From positions 129,967 through 193,966 of the forward strand of contig JAJFGL010000040.1 of the NCBI GenBank assembly GCA_021776135.1: a stretch of 64,000 nucleotides of DNA. Direction: 5' to 3'. Shown one piece after another: positions 34,222 to 44,447 of the stretch (position 1 is the first letter of the stretch; the number at the start of each line of letters is the position of its first letter). The notes under the pieces are model-generated. The model was not told where the DNA came from, searched no databases, and saw nothing but the letters and a program-made list of their open reading frames with translations. The translations under genes were made by a program, and so were the position numbers. This DNA is from Kiloniellaceae bacterium. Lineage in GTDB: Bacteria > Pseudomonadota > Alphaproteobacteria > Kiloniellales > J153.

Positions 34222-35223
34222 TTATGCGGGCCATTCTCGTACTTCGTTGTTGCCGAGAATCGCTGTGGCCCTAACGCCGCGGCGTTGCCCCACTAGAGAT
34301 GCGAGCCGGTCCTGGTCGAGATGGAACAGGCCTGTGGAGAGGGCGTCGGCTTCGGTGGCGGTCGGTGCCTTGACCGAGAGGCTGAGGTAGCGGCTGGAGC
34401 TACGCCCGGTGCCCGGCTCGAACAAGTGATGGTGGTCGCCCGCGGCATCGAAGCGTGTGCCATGGCCGGCTGAGGTTGCCAAGGCAGCATCGTCGAGCGC
34501 GAGCGTCTCGAGGCTGCGCGCGCCTCGCCGCGGGTCTTCGAGACCGACAGACCAGGGCCGCCCCGCCGGATGGCGCCCGAGCGCCCGCAGCTCGCCAAGG
34601 TCGATCAAGACATTGCCGAGACCCGCGCGGCGAAACAGATTTGCCACGCTGTCGGTAATATAGCCCTGGGCGATGCCGTTGAGGGTGATGGCCATATCAG
34701 GCTTTTCGAAGGCGATGCGGGCAGTGTCGAGCGAAACCGCCCGGTAGTCGACCCGCGCCAGCACCTCGGCGAGGATCTCCGGGTCGGGCCCGCCCGCTTC
34801 GGCATCCTTCGCGTTGAAGTGCTCGGCATAGAGCCGCCACAAGGGTTGCACCGTTATGTCGAAAGCCCCGCCCGTGAGCTCGCTATAGCGCCGGGCCTCG
34901 GCCAGCAGGCGCACCAGATCGAGCGGCGGCGCATGGAGGACGCCTTGGCGATTTAGACGAGAGACCGCGGAATCCGGACGGTAGAGACTGAAAACCTGTT
35001 CCAGTCGGGTGATCTCGAGCCGGGCGCGCTCGATCAAGGCGCGTGCGAATTCGGGATCCGGGTGATAGAGCCTGATGGAGGCTCGGGCCCCGAGCGCCGT
35101 GCCGTGCCAGCTTTGAAGCTCATGCTGACCAGGCGCGGTAGCGTCGCCCGACAGGCCGAGCCCGGTGAAGGCCGCGGCTATGCTCAGGAAGCGCCGTCGG
35201 CTGGGACCCGATTGAGAGGTCAT
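34222..35223 (-). CDS. nosX: NosX: ApbE-family FAD:protein FMN transferase
   Basis: A 333-residue periplasmic flavin transferase, thought to attach FMN covalently to NosR. The N-terminus has a twin-arginine signal (SRRRFLSIAAAFTGLGLSG). ApbE marks include LGARASIRLYHPD, the central GGAFDITVQPLWRLY and the late MAITLNGIAQGYITDSVANLF with ALATSAGHGTRFD. It is the last nos gene, starting within the nosL stop (4-nt overlap). About 75 bp beyond its end lies the IS6 copy. Confidence 0.9.
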   Translation of the reverse strand: MTSQSGPSRRRFLSIAAAFTGLGLSGDATAPGQHELQSWHGTALGARASIRLYHPDPEFARALIERARLEITRLEQVFSLYRPDSAVSRLNRQGVLHAPPLDLVRLLAEARRYSELTGGAFDITVQPLWRLYAEHFNAKDAEAGGPDPEILAEVLARVDYRAVSLDTARIAFEKPDMAITLNGIAQGYITDSVANLFRRAGLGNVLIDLGELRALGRHPAGRPWSVGLEDPRRGARSLETLALDDAALATSAGHGTRFDAAGDHHHLFEPGTGRSSSRYLSLSVKAPTATEADALSTGLFHLDQDRLASLVGQRRGVRATAILGNNEVREWPA

Positions 35224-35777
35224 TGGTGAGTCTCCTGGGTGGCATCGTGGCCGTGACCGGTCGCCTGTGCCGAATCCGGAACTTCGCCCAGGATGGCATC
35301 GGCCGGAATGTCCGCGAAGGCAAGGACCTCGCCGCCATGCCGGGTAGCAAATGCATCGGCCCCGGCCCGCTCAGAGAAAGGTATGGCCTCGGGCGCGCCC
35401 ATGCCGCCCCGACGGTCGCTGCCGATCACAAACCAGGCGTGTTCGGCCTCGATCCAGGTGCCCGCTTCCGGCGCCTCCCAGCGTGCCCTGCTCATATCGT
35501 TGACGTAGATGGCGGCGATGTTCTTCGCCTCCTCCGGCAAGAGGGTAAAGGCAATGGTGTCGCGCACCGAACTGAACCAAATCGGATCGGATTGGCCGGA
35601 CAGGAAGATCTGACCCTTCGGCCCGGGATGGTCTTGAACGATCATATTGCAGTAGTGCCCGATCGCCTCGCGGGTCAGCTCTTTGGGTAAGGGAATCTCG
35701 GCCGTCTGGTCCTCGCCACAGGCCGGGAGCAAGAGCAAGGCGGCCACGGCCGCGCTCCTGAATGCCGATGGGCGCAT
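35220..35777 (-). CDS. nosL: NosL: copper-binding lipoprotein for nitrous-oxide reductase maturation
   Basis: A 185-residue outer-face lipoprotein that delivers Cu(I) to apo-NosZ. The lipobox is LLPAC at about residue 20. The copper-site motif is YCNMIVQDHPGPKGQIFLSG, with a conserved cysteine and methionine. The start is the ATG at 35775-35777, 2 nt after the nosY stop; a longer reading to 35837 lacks a proper signal. The C-terminus ends in a histidine-rich tail (GHGHDATQETHQ). Confidence 0.92.
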   Translation of the reverse strand: MRPSAFRSAAVAALLLLPACGEDQTAEIPLPKELTREAIGHYCNMIVQDHPGPKGQIFLSGQSDPIWFSSVRDTIAFTLLPEEAKNIAAIYVNDMSRARWEAPEAGTWIEAEHAWFVIGSDRRGGMGAPEAIPFSERAGADAFATRHGGEVLAFADIPADAILGEVPDSAQATGHGHDATQETHQ

Positions 35778-35779
35778 AG

Positions 35780-36607
35780 CTAAATTTCCTTCCCTCGGAA
35801 GACAAGGACGGCGGCGCTCAGCGGCAGGGCCACCCAAGCCAGCATCACGAGTAACGGCAGTTCGGGCCCGAATCCAACATCGGACGCCACCCCGGCCATG
35901 CCGGACACCAGGCTAACGCTGTCGGAGCCGGACAGGTTGAAGATTCGGTAGGCGTCGGTTGGATTGACCAGCATAAGCGCCGAGACCAGACCCTGGCCGA
36001 TCGCTTGCCCCTCATCGGCGATGAGAAGCCCTAGAAGCGCCAGGTCGTAGAGCACGACGAAGAACAGCCAGAGGCCGATAACCATACCCGCCGCCGTGGC
36101 CCGTTCCCGCACCAAGACGCTCGGCAGATAGCCGAGACCGAGAAAGATGGCACCAAGCAGAAGCGAGTTGGCCATCATGGCGGCGAAGGCGGACCAGTCT
36201 CCAGGCGCATTCTCGCCGGCTAAGAACACGCCCAGGAGCACGACGCCGTATCCGATCAGGATCGCCAGGGCGAGAATGGCCGTATGTCCGAGAAACTTAC
36301 CGAGTACCACCTGCCAGCGCGCCACCGGATAGGCGAGGAGGAGCAGCAAGGTGCCTCGCTCCGCCTCCCCAACGAAGGCGTCGAAAGCCAGCATGAGCGC
36401 GATCAACGGCAGAAGATAGACGGTCAGACTGGAGAGGCTGGCGACCGTGATGTCGAGCATCCCGGCCTTGACGACACCCACCGGCGCCGAACCCAGGAAG
36501 GCCAGAGACAAGGCCAGCGTGGCCAGGAGCGCGATGGCCGCGGCGATCCAGCGGTTACGCAGGCCATCGCGGAGTTCCCGGGTGGCGAGGATCAAGAGCA
36601 CTCTCAT
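35780..36607 (-). CDS. nosY: NosY: ABC-2 type permease for nitrous-oxide reductase maturation
   Basis: A 275-residue inner-membrane protein with six hydrophobic segments, partner of the NosF ATPase in the NosDFY complex required for assembly of the CuZ centre. It starts RVLLILATRELRDGLRNRWIAA, typical of the family, and overlaps nosF by 4 nt. Confidence 0.92.
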   Translation of the reverse strand: MRVLLILATRELRDGLRNRWIAAAIALLATLALSLAFLGSAPVGVVKAGMLDITVASLSSLTVYLLPLIALMLAFDAFVGEAERGTLLLLLAYPVARWQVVLGKFLGHTAILALAILIGYGVVLLGVFLAGENAPGDWSAFAAMMANSLLLGAIFLGLGYLPSVLVRERATAAGMVIGLWLFFVVLYDLALLGLLIADEGQAIGQGLVSALMLVNPTDAYRIFNLSGSDSVSLVSGMAGVASDVGFGPELPLLVMLAWVALPLSAAVLVFRGKEI

Positions 36608-37533
36608 AGTGCGTCTCCGTCGGCGGCAAAATGTTCGTAGATCTCCTCCAGCATGGGGGGGCGAATGTCGATATCCCGCACGTTTTCACCCATCGAGGCG
36701 AGGTGTCGGACCAGCGTCATCTTGTCTCCGCCCAGGCAGGTGAGATCGACCGTTCGATTGTTAACCCGCCGCACAGTCCCAAGGGTATCGACTTGCTCGG
36801 CGAAGCGTCCGGCCTCTCCCGGTGTGACGGTAACCCGGACCTGGACTGGAAGCCTGGCCGCGTCGCGCAGGGCCTCCAGGGTACCGCAGGCAACGAGGCG
36901 GCCCTGCTTCATGATTGCCACGCGATCGGCCCGGGCCTCGATCTCAGTGAGCGCATGAGAGGAGACCAAGGCCGTGGTCCCTGCGGCCCGTTGATCCGAC
37001 AGCAATTCATAGAAAGTCCGCCGGAACGCGGGGTCCAGGCCGGAGGTCGGCTCGTCGAACAAAAGCAGGCGCGGCGCGCCCATCACCGCCTGGGCGAGGC
37101 CAAGCCGCTGGCGCATGCCTTTCGAGTAGGTGCCGACCCTCTGGTTCCGGGCCTCGGCAAGACCGAAGCGGTCCAGCAGGTCGTCGTATACTTGGGTTCC
37201 CTGACCCTTCAGCTTGGCGTAGAAGGCCAAGACCTCGCGTCCGGTCATGGCGCCATGGAAGGCGACGTTTTCGGGCAGAAAGCCGATACCAGCGCGCTTG
37301 CCGACGGCACTGGCGCTAGTGGGATCTTCGCCCTGTATCCTGATTTGGCCGGCGCTCGGCCGTGTCAGCCCGAGGACAAGCTTGATCAGCGTCGTCTTGC
37401 CGGCCCCGTTGTGACCGACCAGAGCGAGGCACTCACCGGATTCCACACCGAGGCTCACATCGTGCAAAACCGCCTTGTCACCGTAGCGCTTGGTGACGGC
37501 TTCGAGGTGGAGCATTTTCTCTGGGGCTCGCAT
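36604..37533 (-). CDS. nosF: NosF: ABC transporter ATPase of the NosDFY complex
   Basis: A 309-residue ATPase with Walker A GHNGAGKTTL, signature YSKGMRQRLGLAQAV (the YSKGM form common in NosF/CcmA-like ATPases) and Walker B LLLFDEPTSGLDP. It lies 5 nt after nosD and overlaps nosY. Confidence 0.93.
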   Translation of the reverse strand: MRAPEKMLHLEAVTKRYGDKAVLHDVSLGVESGECLALVGHNGAGKTTLIKLVLGLTRPSAGQIRIQGEDPTSASAVGKRAGIGFLPENVAFHGAMTGREVLAFYAKLKGQGTQVYDDLLDRFGLAEARNQRVGTYSKGMRQRLGLAQAVMGAPRLLLFDEPTSGLDPAFRRTFYELLSDQRAAGTTALVSSHALTEIEARADRVAIMKQGRLVACGTLEALRDAARLPVQVRVTVTPGEAGRFAEQVDTLGTVRRVNNRTVDLTCLGGDKMTLVRHLASMGENVRDIDIRPPMLEEIYEHFAADGDAL

Positions 37534-37538
37534 CCCGA

Positions 37539-38837
37539 TCAGCCTCCGTCCACCAGGGTGATCTCAGGTGCGCGAATCAGGGGCGCGCTGTCCGTCACCC
37601 CGCCCGGGTGAAGCGCCGGAAACTCGGATTGCGCCCAGCGTAAGACCTGCACCGCCGGACTGTTGAGCAAAAGCTTCGCGAGCGGCTGTCGCCATAGGAT
37701 CTGATCGACCAGACCGTTCGGCCGGTAGGGTCGGTCGGCAACCCCGTCGCCATTGAGGTCGAACGCCGGATTGTCGCTCCAATAATTGCCATGACCCGCG
37801 ACCGACCACTCGATGTGGCGCGTGCCGACGTATTTCACCTGGGTGCGATTGCCGATAAAGGCGTTTCCGGCGATCTCGTTGCGCTCGGAACCGGCAGTGA
37901 AGTGAATGCCGATGGCGCAGCCTTGAAAGCGATTGCCGTGAAACCGGTTTTTGTTGGCATTGTAGATGAACACGCACTTGTCGGCACCGCCACGCACCTC
38001 GTTGCCGACGATCTGCGAGCTGTTGGCGTAGTTGAACAGAAACCCACGATCGCGGTCGCCGCTCGACAGATTGTCGCGCACCACGAGGCGGTGCGAGAAC
38101 ATGATGGCATAGCCGACGTGATTGCCCTGAGAAACGTTGCCGGAGAGCTCACTGTCGTTAGTGTACATGTAGTGAATGGCGAAACGCAGGTCGCGTAAGC
38201 GATTGTTGCGGAAGGTATTGCGTTTGGACGAGGTGGCAAAGATGCCGTCGCGCCCGTGGCGAATCTCGTTATTCTCAACGATAGAGCCTGGGGTGTTCCA
38301 GAGCTGTATGCCGTTGCCGCGCTCGTTCATTCTCAGGTCGCGCCGGCCAAGGATACTATTGCCTCGCACGACGGCGTCTCGCGGTCCCTTGAGGAAGACA
38401 CCGATCAGGTTCCCTTTCAGCCGATTGCCCTCGATGAGAACCCGGTCGCCGCCTAGGCCGACGAAAACCCCGCTATCCTCGTGTTCCAGGCTGGCGCCGG
38501 AGTTGATCAGCGTAAGCCCGCGGAGGACGACATCGGGCGCCGCCACCGTGATCACGCTGCCTACGCCGCCGCTATCGATTATGGAATCCGGATGGCCGAG
38601 GAGCGTGAGCGGACGCGCGATCTTCACCGGGCCTCGATAAGCACCCGCCTTCAGCTGCAGAACATCGCCCGGCGCCGCCGCAGCGATGGCCAAAGCCAGT
38701 CCGTCGGTTCCCGGCTCGACCGTGACGGTGGCGGCCATGGCGACGACCGAACCCAGAAGACTTAGGACAAGCGCTCCGGCGGTCAGGTTACACCTGACCG
38801 CCGAAAGCTTGAACCTTCTGTGTAAACGAGCGGGCAT
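37539..38837 (-). CDS. nosD: NosD: periplasmic right-handed beta-helix copper-maturation protein
   Basis: A 432-residue exported protein with a signal peptide (ALVLSLLGSVVAMA) and a long run of parallel beta-helix repeats from about residue 90 to 330, with repeated N-G-N and R-N-N elements such as IVENNEIRHGRDGIF and TFRNNRLRDL. It feeds copper or sulfur units to NosZ with NosF and NosY. Its ATG overlaps the nosZ stop by one base. Confidence 0.93.
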   Translation of the reverse strand: MPARLHRRFKLSAVRCNLTAGALVLSLLGSVVAMAATVTVEPGTDGLALAIAAAAPGDVLQLKAGAYRGPVKIARPLTLLGHPDSIIDSGGVGSVITVAAPDVVLRGLTLINSGASLEHEDSGVFVGLGGDRVLIEGNRLKGNLIGVFLKGPRDAVVRGNSILGRRDLRMNERGNGIQLWNTPGSIVENNEIRHGRDGIFATSSKRNTFRNNRLRDLRFAIHYMYTNDSELSGNVSQGNHVGYAIMFSHRLVVRDNLSSGDRDRGFLFNYANSSQIVGNEVRGGADKCVFIYNANKNRFHGNRFQGCAIGIHFTAGSERNEIAGNAFIGNRTQVKYVGTRHIEWSVAGHGNYWSDNPAFDLNGDGVADRPYRPNGLVDQILWRQPLAKLLLNSPAVQVLRWAQSEFPALHPGGVTDSAPLIRAPEITLVDGG

Positions 38838-40774
38838 TACACCGCGCGCGGCTCAACCAGCATACGGCCGCGCATCTCCATGTGGAGTGCGTGGCAGAAC
38901 CACTGACAATAGAACCAATGCACACCTGGCCGGTCGGCCGTGAAGGTAGCCGAAGCGGTGGCCTGCGGGCCGATCTCAAACGCAACGCCGTAGTTGGCCA
39001 GTGTAAACCCGTGCGTCAGGTCGTCGACGTCATCGATATTCGTGATGATGACGGTCACTTCGTCGCCCTGCTTGACGGTGAACTTCTCCAGGCTAAAGGT
39101 CGGCGCCACAGAGTGCATGTAGACCCTGACCTTGTTGCCGTCGCGGATGACGTCGGCCGCATCTTCCAGATCGATGCCATCCTGTTTCGCCCAGTTCCGG
39201 GCATCTTCCCAGCTCGGATCGTCGCGCTCATAGATCGAACTCGGATTGACCACATCGGCCCTGACGATGATGCAGTCGTGGGGTTCGGCAAAGGTCGGGC
39301 CATCGTGAACCACCACCATCTTATCGCCGGTGATGTCGATCAGCTGCTCGTTTTCGGGCTTCAGGGGGCCGACATTGAGGAATCGGTCCTTGGAGAACTT
39401 GTTGAGCGAGACCAGCCACTTGCCGTCGGCCTCCTTTGTTTCGCCCATGGAGCTGTGGTTATGTCCGGGCTGGTACTGGACATCGATCTTCTCGACGATG
39501 GGGTTGACGTTCTTGCCTTTGAAGGCCTGGATCGCCTTTTCGATGTTCCACTTGCACACTTGGCTGTCGAGGAACAGCGTGGTGAAGGCATTGCCCTTCC
39601 CGTCGAAAGCGGTGTGCAGCGGCCCAAGGCCCAGCTCTGGCTCGGCCACGATGCAGTCACGCGGCTTGATCTTGTCCGCGAATACGTCCGGTACCTTGGT
39701 GACGTCGATCACCGAGACCGTCGGCGAGAGTTTGCCGTTGATCACGACGTGACGCCCGTCAGGCGCTGTGTTGCAACCGTGTGGGCTGTTCGAGACCGGT
39801 ACATAGCGGGTGTAGCGCGAGCCCTTCTGGCCGTTGAGAACCGGTACGCCGTTGATCTCCTTGAAGTCGCCTTTCTTGACCCCCGCTTCGATGGCCTTGA
39901 TGTCAAAGATGACGGTCCAATCCTGCTCGCTGGAGGTCATCTGCTCCAGGGTGACGCCACCCTCGCTGTTGTAGCAGGTCGAAAAGGCGTAGAGCCCCTG
40001 ATAGTCGGCGTCGCAATTGTCGAGGTTGCCGTCGACGATCACCTGCCAGGCGATTTTCATGGTGTCGCCATCTATAGCGGTGAAGATCGCATGGTATTTC
40101 TCCGGCTCATCCAGGATCATGCCGTCGTTGGGAATCGGAATGCGATGTTCGCCGTTGGCGAAGATATAGCCGGTACGCGGTACTTTTTGCGGCCGCAAAC
40201 CGTGGATGTCGGAGGTGTTGGGAATCTCAATTATCTTGTCGCACTTCATCACGTCGCAGCGAATCCGGGCAACCCGGGTATTAGCCTTGTCGTTGATGAA
40301 GAGATAGCGCCCATCGTAGGTCCCGTCTGTGAAGGACATGTGCGGGTGATGGGCGTCGCCGTTGTGCCAGACGCCGCCGCGCGAAGCCAGGAACTCCTTG
40401 GTTTCGGGCTGCAGCCCCTCGGTCAGGACCTTGCGGCTCTCGTTGGTCTGACCCCAGCCGGTTGCGCTACAGCGGTTGAAGACCGGAATCCGCATGAGCT
40501 CGCGCATGGATGGCATGCCCAGAATACGCACTTCGCCACACTGGCCGCTGCTCCAAAAGCCGTAGTATTCGTCCAGGTCCCCAGGCGCAACCTCGCCCCG
40601 GGCCATGGTGGCTGCCTGAGCGGATTTGATACCCAAGGCGCCATTCTCGGCCAGGGTGGCGACACCGGTTGCCGCGGCCGCACCGCTCAAACCCGCCAAA
40701 GCGGCCACCTTCGTGGACCCGCTTAGCATATCCCGGCGTGTGAAGCCCTTTGTGCTGTCCTGCTTTTTCGACAT
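38837..40774 (-). CDS. nosZ: Nitrous-oxide reductase, clade I (Tat-exported)
   Basis: Catalytic enzyme reducing N2O to N2 in the periplasm. From the ATG at 40772-40774 (GAGGAGGATGAGGAC upstream) it has 645 residues; a start at 40831 is possible but adds an atypical extension. The Tat signal is [20 protein letters not shown], typical of clade I. A seven-bladed propeller carries the CuZ histidines (for example around [14 protein letters not shown] and [13 protein letters not shown]), and the C-terminal cupredoxin has the CuA motif [12 protein letters not shown]. All residues I can check by eye are present, so the enzyme should be functional. Confidence 0.97.
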   Translation of the reverse strand: MSKKQDSTKGFTRRDMLSGSTKVAALAGLSGAAAATGVATLAENGALGIKSAQAATMARGEVAPGDLDEYYGFWSSGQCGEVRILGMPSMRELMRIPVFNRCSATGWGQTNESRKVLTEGLQPETKEFLASRGGVWHNGDAHHPHMSFTDGTYDGRYLFINDKANTRVARIRCDVMKCDKIIEIPNTSDIHGLRPQKVPRTGYIFANGEHRIPIPNDGMILDEPEKYHAIFTAIDGDTMKIAWQVIVDGNLDNCDADYQGLYAFSTCYNSEGGVTLEQMTSSEQDWTVIFDIKAIEAGVKKGDFKEINGVPVLNGQKGSRYTRYVPVSNSPHGCNTAPDGRHVVINGKLSPTVSVIDVTKVPDVFADKIKPRDCIVAEPELGLGPLHTAFDGKGNAFTTLFLDSQVCKWNIEKAIQAFKGKNVNPIVEKIDVQYQPGHNHSSMGETKEADGKWLVSLNKFSKDRFLNVGPLKPENEQLIDITGDKMVVVHDGPTFAEPHDCIIVRADVVNPSSIYERDDPSWEDARNWAKQDGIDLEDAADVIRDGNKVRVYMHSVAPTFSLEKFTVKQGDEVTVIITNIDDVDDLTHGFTLANYGVAFEIGPQATASATFTADRPGVHWFYCQWFCHALHMEMRGRMLVEPRAV

Positions 40775-40827
40775 AGTCCTCATCCTCCTCATGATTCGAT
40801 TTCCAAAAGTCACGCTGATGCCGTCAT

Positions 40828-43092
40828 TCAATTCGGCATGAAGTCCGCCAAGTTTTTCTGTTCCCCCGCCATATTTGCCTTCCCAGTGGGCAAGTTTTTT
40901 GAAGCCATCGCCGTTCGTCGCTCTCGCTTAAGCCGCCGCTGGGTCATGACTGGGCAGCGATGATCGTCGTGGTAGAGCATTTGGCAGTGCAGGCAATAGA
41001 GACACTCGTTGGGATTGATCTGCCCTTCAGGGTGAATTGCCTGCACCATGCACTCGCTGCTGCAGCGCTGGCACGGCGAGCCGCATTCGCGATAACGCTT
41101 GAGCCATTCGAACATGCGGATCCGGCCTGGAATCGCAAGCGCCGCGCCCAGTGGGCAGAGATAGCGGCAATAGAATCGCTCGATGAACAAGCCGGCGGCC
41201 AAGAGCGCGACGGCGAAGACGACAAAGGGCCAATCGCGAACGAATTTAAGCACGATCGCCGTCTTGAAGGGTTCGATCTCGGCCAGTTGCTCGGCCCATG
41301 CGAGCGAGTAGAGCGAGATGCCGAACAGCACCAGGAAGATCATGTACTTTAAGGGCCAGAGCCGTTCATGAAGCCCCCAGGGGAGTGAGACCTGGGGGAT
41401 GCGCAGCGCTTTGGCCACGCGATTGAGCAACTCCTGCAGCGCGCCGAAGGGGCAGAGCCAACCGCAAAAGGGTCCGCGCCCCCAAAACAGCAACGAACCG
41501 ACCACCGAACACCATAGAATAAAGATGAGCGGCTCCATCAGGAAATAATCCCACCTGAAGTCGGTCATCAGGGCGTTGAAGAAGGTCATGGCGTTGACCA
41601 CGGAAAGCTGGGCGTTGGCGTAGAAGCCGATACCGAACAGTGTGAAGATGAGAAAGCCGATCCGAACCCGGTCGGCCAGGCGTGGCCGCTTGGTCAGCCA
41701 GTTCTGGAAGAAGAAGATCAGCGTGAGCACGACCAGGCCGATCACCAATACGGCGACCTCGGGTAACTTTTGAATCCAGAGCTTTTGCCACAGCGGCATG
41801 GTGCCCAGGCCCGCCGACACGGGCTCCGCCCCCTGCTTTGCGGCCGGTTCATCGGCGCGCGCCTCGGTTTTGAAATACTTGTCTGGTGGGTTGTAGCCCA
41901 GCTCGAAGGTCAGATAGGCCTTAGTTGTTGGCCCGGTCGCCCGGAGCACAAGGAGTTCGAGCCGCCAGGGCGCCGCCGGATCGAAGGCGAAATCAGCGGG
42001 AATCCGAAATAGATCGACCTCCTTGAGCGCCGGCGCCCCCGCTGCCGCGACCCGGCGCAATCGCTTGTGATAGCGGTCGCGGAAGCGGATCGAGCGATCG
42101 CCCTGAATGATCTGAAAGCGGTCGAATATGCCGCCGCGCACATAGCCGGAACCCTTGAAGGAGTAGCGCCCGTCGGCGGCCAGCAGAATCGCCTGCTCGT
42201 CCGGCTTCAGCCGCTTCTTGAGGTTGCGGTACTCGGCTTCGCCGAGCAGGCTGCGGCCAATGGTTGGGATCGACACCAGGGCGGCATAGAGTTCGATATA
42301 GGGCTCTTCGGCGTCGCCGGTTTCCGGCCGCTGCGCGGCAACGAGATCCCCCGACTCTTCATATGCCCGATTGATATCCCCCACCGTCAAGAGCAGCCGG
42401 CGCGCGGAACCGTCCCCGACCAAGGTAGCCCAATCCTCGATGGTGCTGACGCTCGTGTCGACGATCTTCGCCGGACCCGCTGCTTTCGTCGGCACCGGCT
42501 CCAACCCGCCCAACCCATAGGTTCTGGCCACCTTGATCGCGGAACGCAGGATACTGTCGTCGATCACCATGACCGTCACCGTCGCGCCGCTGACGATATC
42601 GACGCGGTGGTCGGACGAGTCGGTCACGAACTCGGCGACGTTCAGGCCAATGTAGCCCTCCATAACAGCGGTGATTTTCCATTCGGGTATGCCGATCAGA
42701 ACGATCGGTTCGTGATGCTCGATGAGCCTGATGCCGCGGATCACACTGTCATTGTCGATCGCAATCAGTGTATGGATCGGCTTGCCGGAATAGCCGATGG
42801 CGCTCACGAAATCGGAGTTCAGGTATACATACCCAAGCAGGTCGTCCCCCTTCCGGGCACGCACCACGGGCGGCGTACCATCGGGCCTGTCGAAACGGTC
42901 GGCCGCGGGGAACAGCTCTTTGAGCTCGATTTGTTGGATCAGGCGATCGAGATCGCCGGCAGCCCAGGCCACCGCTGCAAAATTGCTGTGCGTCAAAAGA
43001 GCCAAAGTCAGCACCACCACTTTGGCGAAGCCTGCGCCTAGGGCGCCCATTTTCTGACAAATCGACGCGTATAGTCGCTGGCGCTCGCTCAA
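40828..43092 (-). CDS. nosR: NosR: FMN/Fe-S membrane protein for nitrous-oxide reduction
   Basis: A 754-residue polytopic protein needed for nosZ expression and electron delivery to NosZ. In order: signal/membrane segment, periplasmic FMN-binding domain with the covalent flavin site SGATVT (about residues 165-170), several membrane helices with the CGWLCPFG and CRYLCPLG motifs, and C-terminal ferredoxin-like clusters ([12 protein letters not shown] and CLYCLHCQ). The start is a TTG at 43090-43092 with a strong AGGAAGGG site; the next methionine would remove part of the signal. First gene of the nos operon, preceded by an FNR-type box. Confidence 0.95.
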   Translation of the reverse strand: MSERQRLYASICQKMGALGAGFAKVVVLTLALLTHSNFAAVAWAAGDLDRLIQQIELKELFPAADRFDRPDGTPPVVRARKGDDLLGYVYLNSDFVSAIGYSGKPIHTLIAIDNDSVIRGIRLIEHHEPIVLIGIPEWKITAVMEGYIGLNVAEFVTDSSDHRVDIVSGATVTVMVIDDSILRSAIKVARTYGLGGLEPVPTKAAGPAKIVDTSVSTIEDWATLVGDGSARRLLLTVGDINRAYEESGDLVAAQRPETGDAEEPYIELYAALVSIPTIGRSLLGEAEYRNLKKRLKPDEQAILLAADGRYSFKGSGYVRGGIFDRFQIIQGDRSIRFRDRYHKRLRRVAAAGAPALKEVDLFRIPADFAFDPAAPWRLELLVLRATGPTTKAYLTFELGYNPPDKYFKTEARADEPAAKQGAEPVSAGLGTMPLWQKLWIQKLPEVAVLVIGLVVLTLIFFFQNWLTKRPRLADRVRIGFLIFTLFGIGFYANAQLSVVNAMTFFNALMTDFRWDYFLMEPLIFILWCSVVGSLLFWGRGPFCGWLCPFGALQELLNRVAKALRIPQVSLPWGLHERLWPLKYMIFLVLFGISLYSLAWAEQLAEIEPFKTAIVLKFVRDWPFVVFAVALLAAGLFIERFYCRYLCPLGAALAIPGRIRMFEWLKRYRECGSPCQRCSSECMVQAIHPEGQINPNECLYCLHCQMLYHDDHRCPVMTQRRLKRERRTAMASKNLPTGKANMAGEQKNLADFMPN

Positions 43093-43170
43093 GTCCCTTC
43101 CTCGCTTGCGTTTCGGGTCGTCTTCAGAGGTTCACTTCGCGGAAGATTGCCCAGGTGGCGGTGCCTGTCC

Positions 43171-43184
43171 TTGATTTAGGTCAA
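43171..43184. promoter_or_regulatory. FNR/NnrR-type box between nosR and a divergent ferritin-like gene
   Basis: TTGATTTAGGTCAA matches the TTGAT-N4-ATCAA consensus of Crp/FNR-family regulators with one mismatch. It is centred about 85 bp from the nosR start and 48 bp from the opposite start. A class II promoter from it would begin nosR mRNA about 44 nt before the start codon, and the divergent mRNA only about 7 nt before its ATG. Confidence 0.7.
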
Positions 43185-43225
43185 GCCCTGAACTCGTTCG
43201 GGCATGCTAGAAACCGACTCACAAA

Positions 43226-44203
43226 ATGCGTGACTTCGGCGATATTTCTCTGGCCAATCTGCCCGAACCTCGATCGGTCGAGGAGGTTGCGGCGATCGCT
43301 ATGGCCGTGGAAAAGGCGGCGGAAAGACGATATGCCGCGTTCGGCCATGACCCTGGGTCTTTGAACTCACCTGCGGTCGCTGCCTTGCTTAAAGACATTG
43401 GCGGCGAGCACAAAGCCCGCGCCAGCCGGCTCGAGGAGACCGTGAGTGCCGAGGTGCTCCGGGATATTGTCCCGAAGCGCCCGACCCAGCTCCTGCCTCA
43501 GCTTCTTTCCGAACACGGCACAGCGGCTTGCGACCGCTTCAGCGTGACGCCCTATGGGGCGCTTGCCTTTGCTGTAAGCCTCGCCCAGCAAACCTTCACG
43601 CTTTACAGCTACCTCGCGGCCACCGCCGACGACAAAGTCCGCGACTACGCCGAGCGACTTGCCGGTGAGGAACTGGCACGCGCCGCGCGCTTGCGCGTTG
43701 AGCGAAGGCGGGCCTATCACGCCGAGCGCCGCCAGCCAAAGACCGAGGGCTATCCCGCCGCACCTCTGGTCGAGTCACAGGCGGATCTCCTCGCCGGTGC
43801 TCTTGTCATTGAGGGCCGGCTCGCTCAAAGACTCACCGAGGCCGGAGAAAAGGAACCCGGCCTGTCATCGGCTTGCGAGGCAACTCGCCAAAGGGTGGAG
43901 GAGCTGCGCCACGCCTCGGCACAAGCCGGGGAACCCGGCGGCCCAATGACCGAGGAATTAGCCAAATTCTCCAGTCCAGCGCAGACCAATGCACAGACCG
44001 ACCGGGATCGCTCCAAACCCTCGCGACACCTTCTCGCCGACTGTGAGCGCGCCTTCACATTCTATGATGCAGTCGCCAGCGCGCCCGTTGACGAGGCCGT
44101 GATGCTGCAAGCGCAAGATCTCAGCCAGTCGGCCCTGGAACGGATACGGCAAGTCCATGCAACCGCCGATGCGCCGGGTGAAACAGGCCGTACTGGCGAT
44201 TAA
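43226..44203 (+). CDS. Putative ferritin-like helical-bundle protein divergent from nosR
   Basis: A 325-residue, largely alpha-helical, charged protein without signal peptide. Segments such as SVEEVAAIAMAVEKAAERRYAAFG, AALLKDIGGEHKARASRLEE and VRDYAERLAGEELARAARLRVERRRAYH have the spacing and Glu/His content of rubrerythrin-like four-helix bundles, but the ExxH iron ligands are degenerate, so metal binding is uncertain. A later segment (ADCERAFTFYDAVASAPVDEAVMLQAQDLSQSALERIRQVH) looks like another helical pair. No clear ribosome-binding site precedes the ATG, and the predicted transcription start is very close, so it may be translated from a nearly leaderless mRNA under the shared FNR box. 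Confidence 0.5.
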   Translation: MRDFGDISLANLPEPRSVEEVAAIAMAVEKAAERRYAAFGHDPGSLNSPAVAALLKDIGGEHKARASRLEETVSAEVLRDIVPKRPTQLLPQLLSEHGTAACDRFSVTPYGALAFAVSLAQQTFTLYSYLAATADDKVRDYAERLAGEELARAARLRVERRRAYHAERRQPKTEGYPAAPLVESQADLLAGALVIEGRLAQRLTEAGEKEPGLSSACEATRQRVEELRHASAQAGEPGGPMTEELAKFSSPAQTNAQTDRDRSKPSRHLLADCERAFTFYDAVASAPVDEAVMLQAQDLSQSALERIRQVHATADAPGETGRTGD

Positions 44204-44340
44204 CCATAGCTGTTCGGAACCAAGCGGGCTTCTGTGGTGAGCTGGACTGCCAAGTGCGATGGCCAAGATGACTGCTTTGGGTCCAGCCTGTGTGGAAACT
44301 CGTTGATCTGATAGTGTGATTCCGATCAACCGGGGTCGGA

Positions 44341-44447
44341 ATGAAGCGTTTCGTTGAAGGTGAGGATCGGCGGCAAGCGACCCTACTGCCAAGTACTTTG
44401 GAAGACTATGTGACGGAGGACAATCCGTTCCGCGTGACCGATGTCTT
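44341..44447 (+). mobile_element. IS1182-family transposase N-terminal fragment
   Basis: The frame opens MKRFVEGEDRRQATLLP and continues LEDYVTEDNPFRVTDVFI, the characteristic start of IS1182-type transposases. After about 36 residues homology stops abruptly and the sequence becomes the antisense end of the GntR gene. Only this end of the element remains; the 44204-44340 stretch before it is presumably its flank and holds nothing else I recognise. Confidence 0.7.

Noticed and set aside
38882-40726. 614-codon frame opposite nosZ
   Set aside because: Antisense shadow of nosZ.
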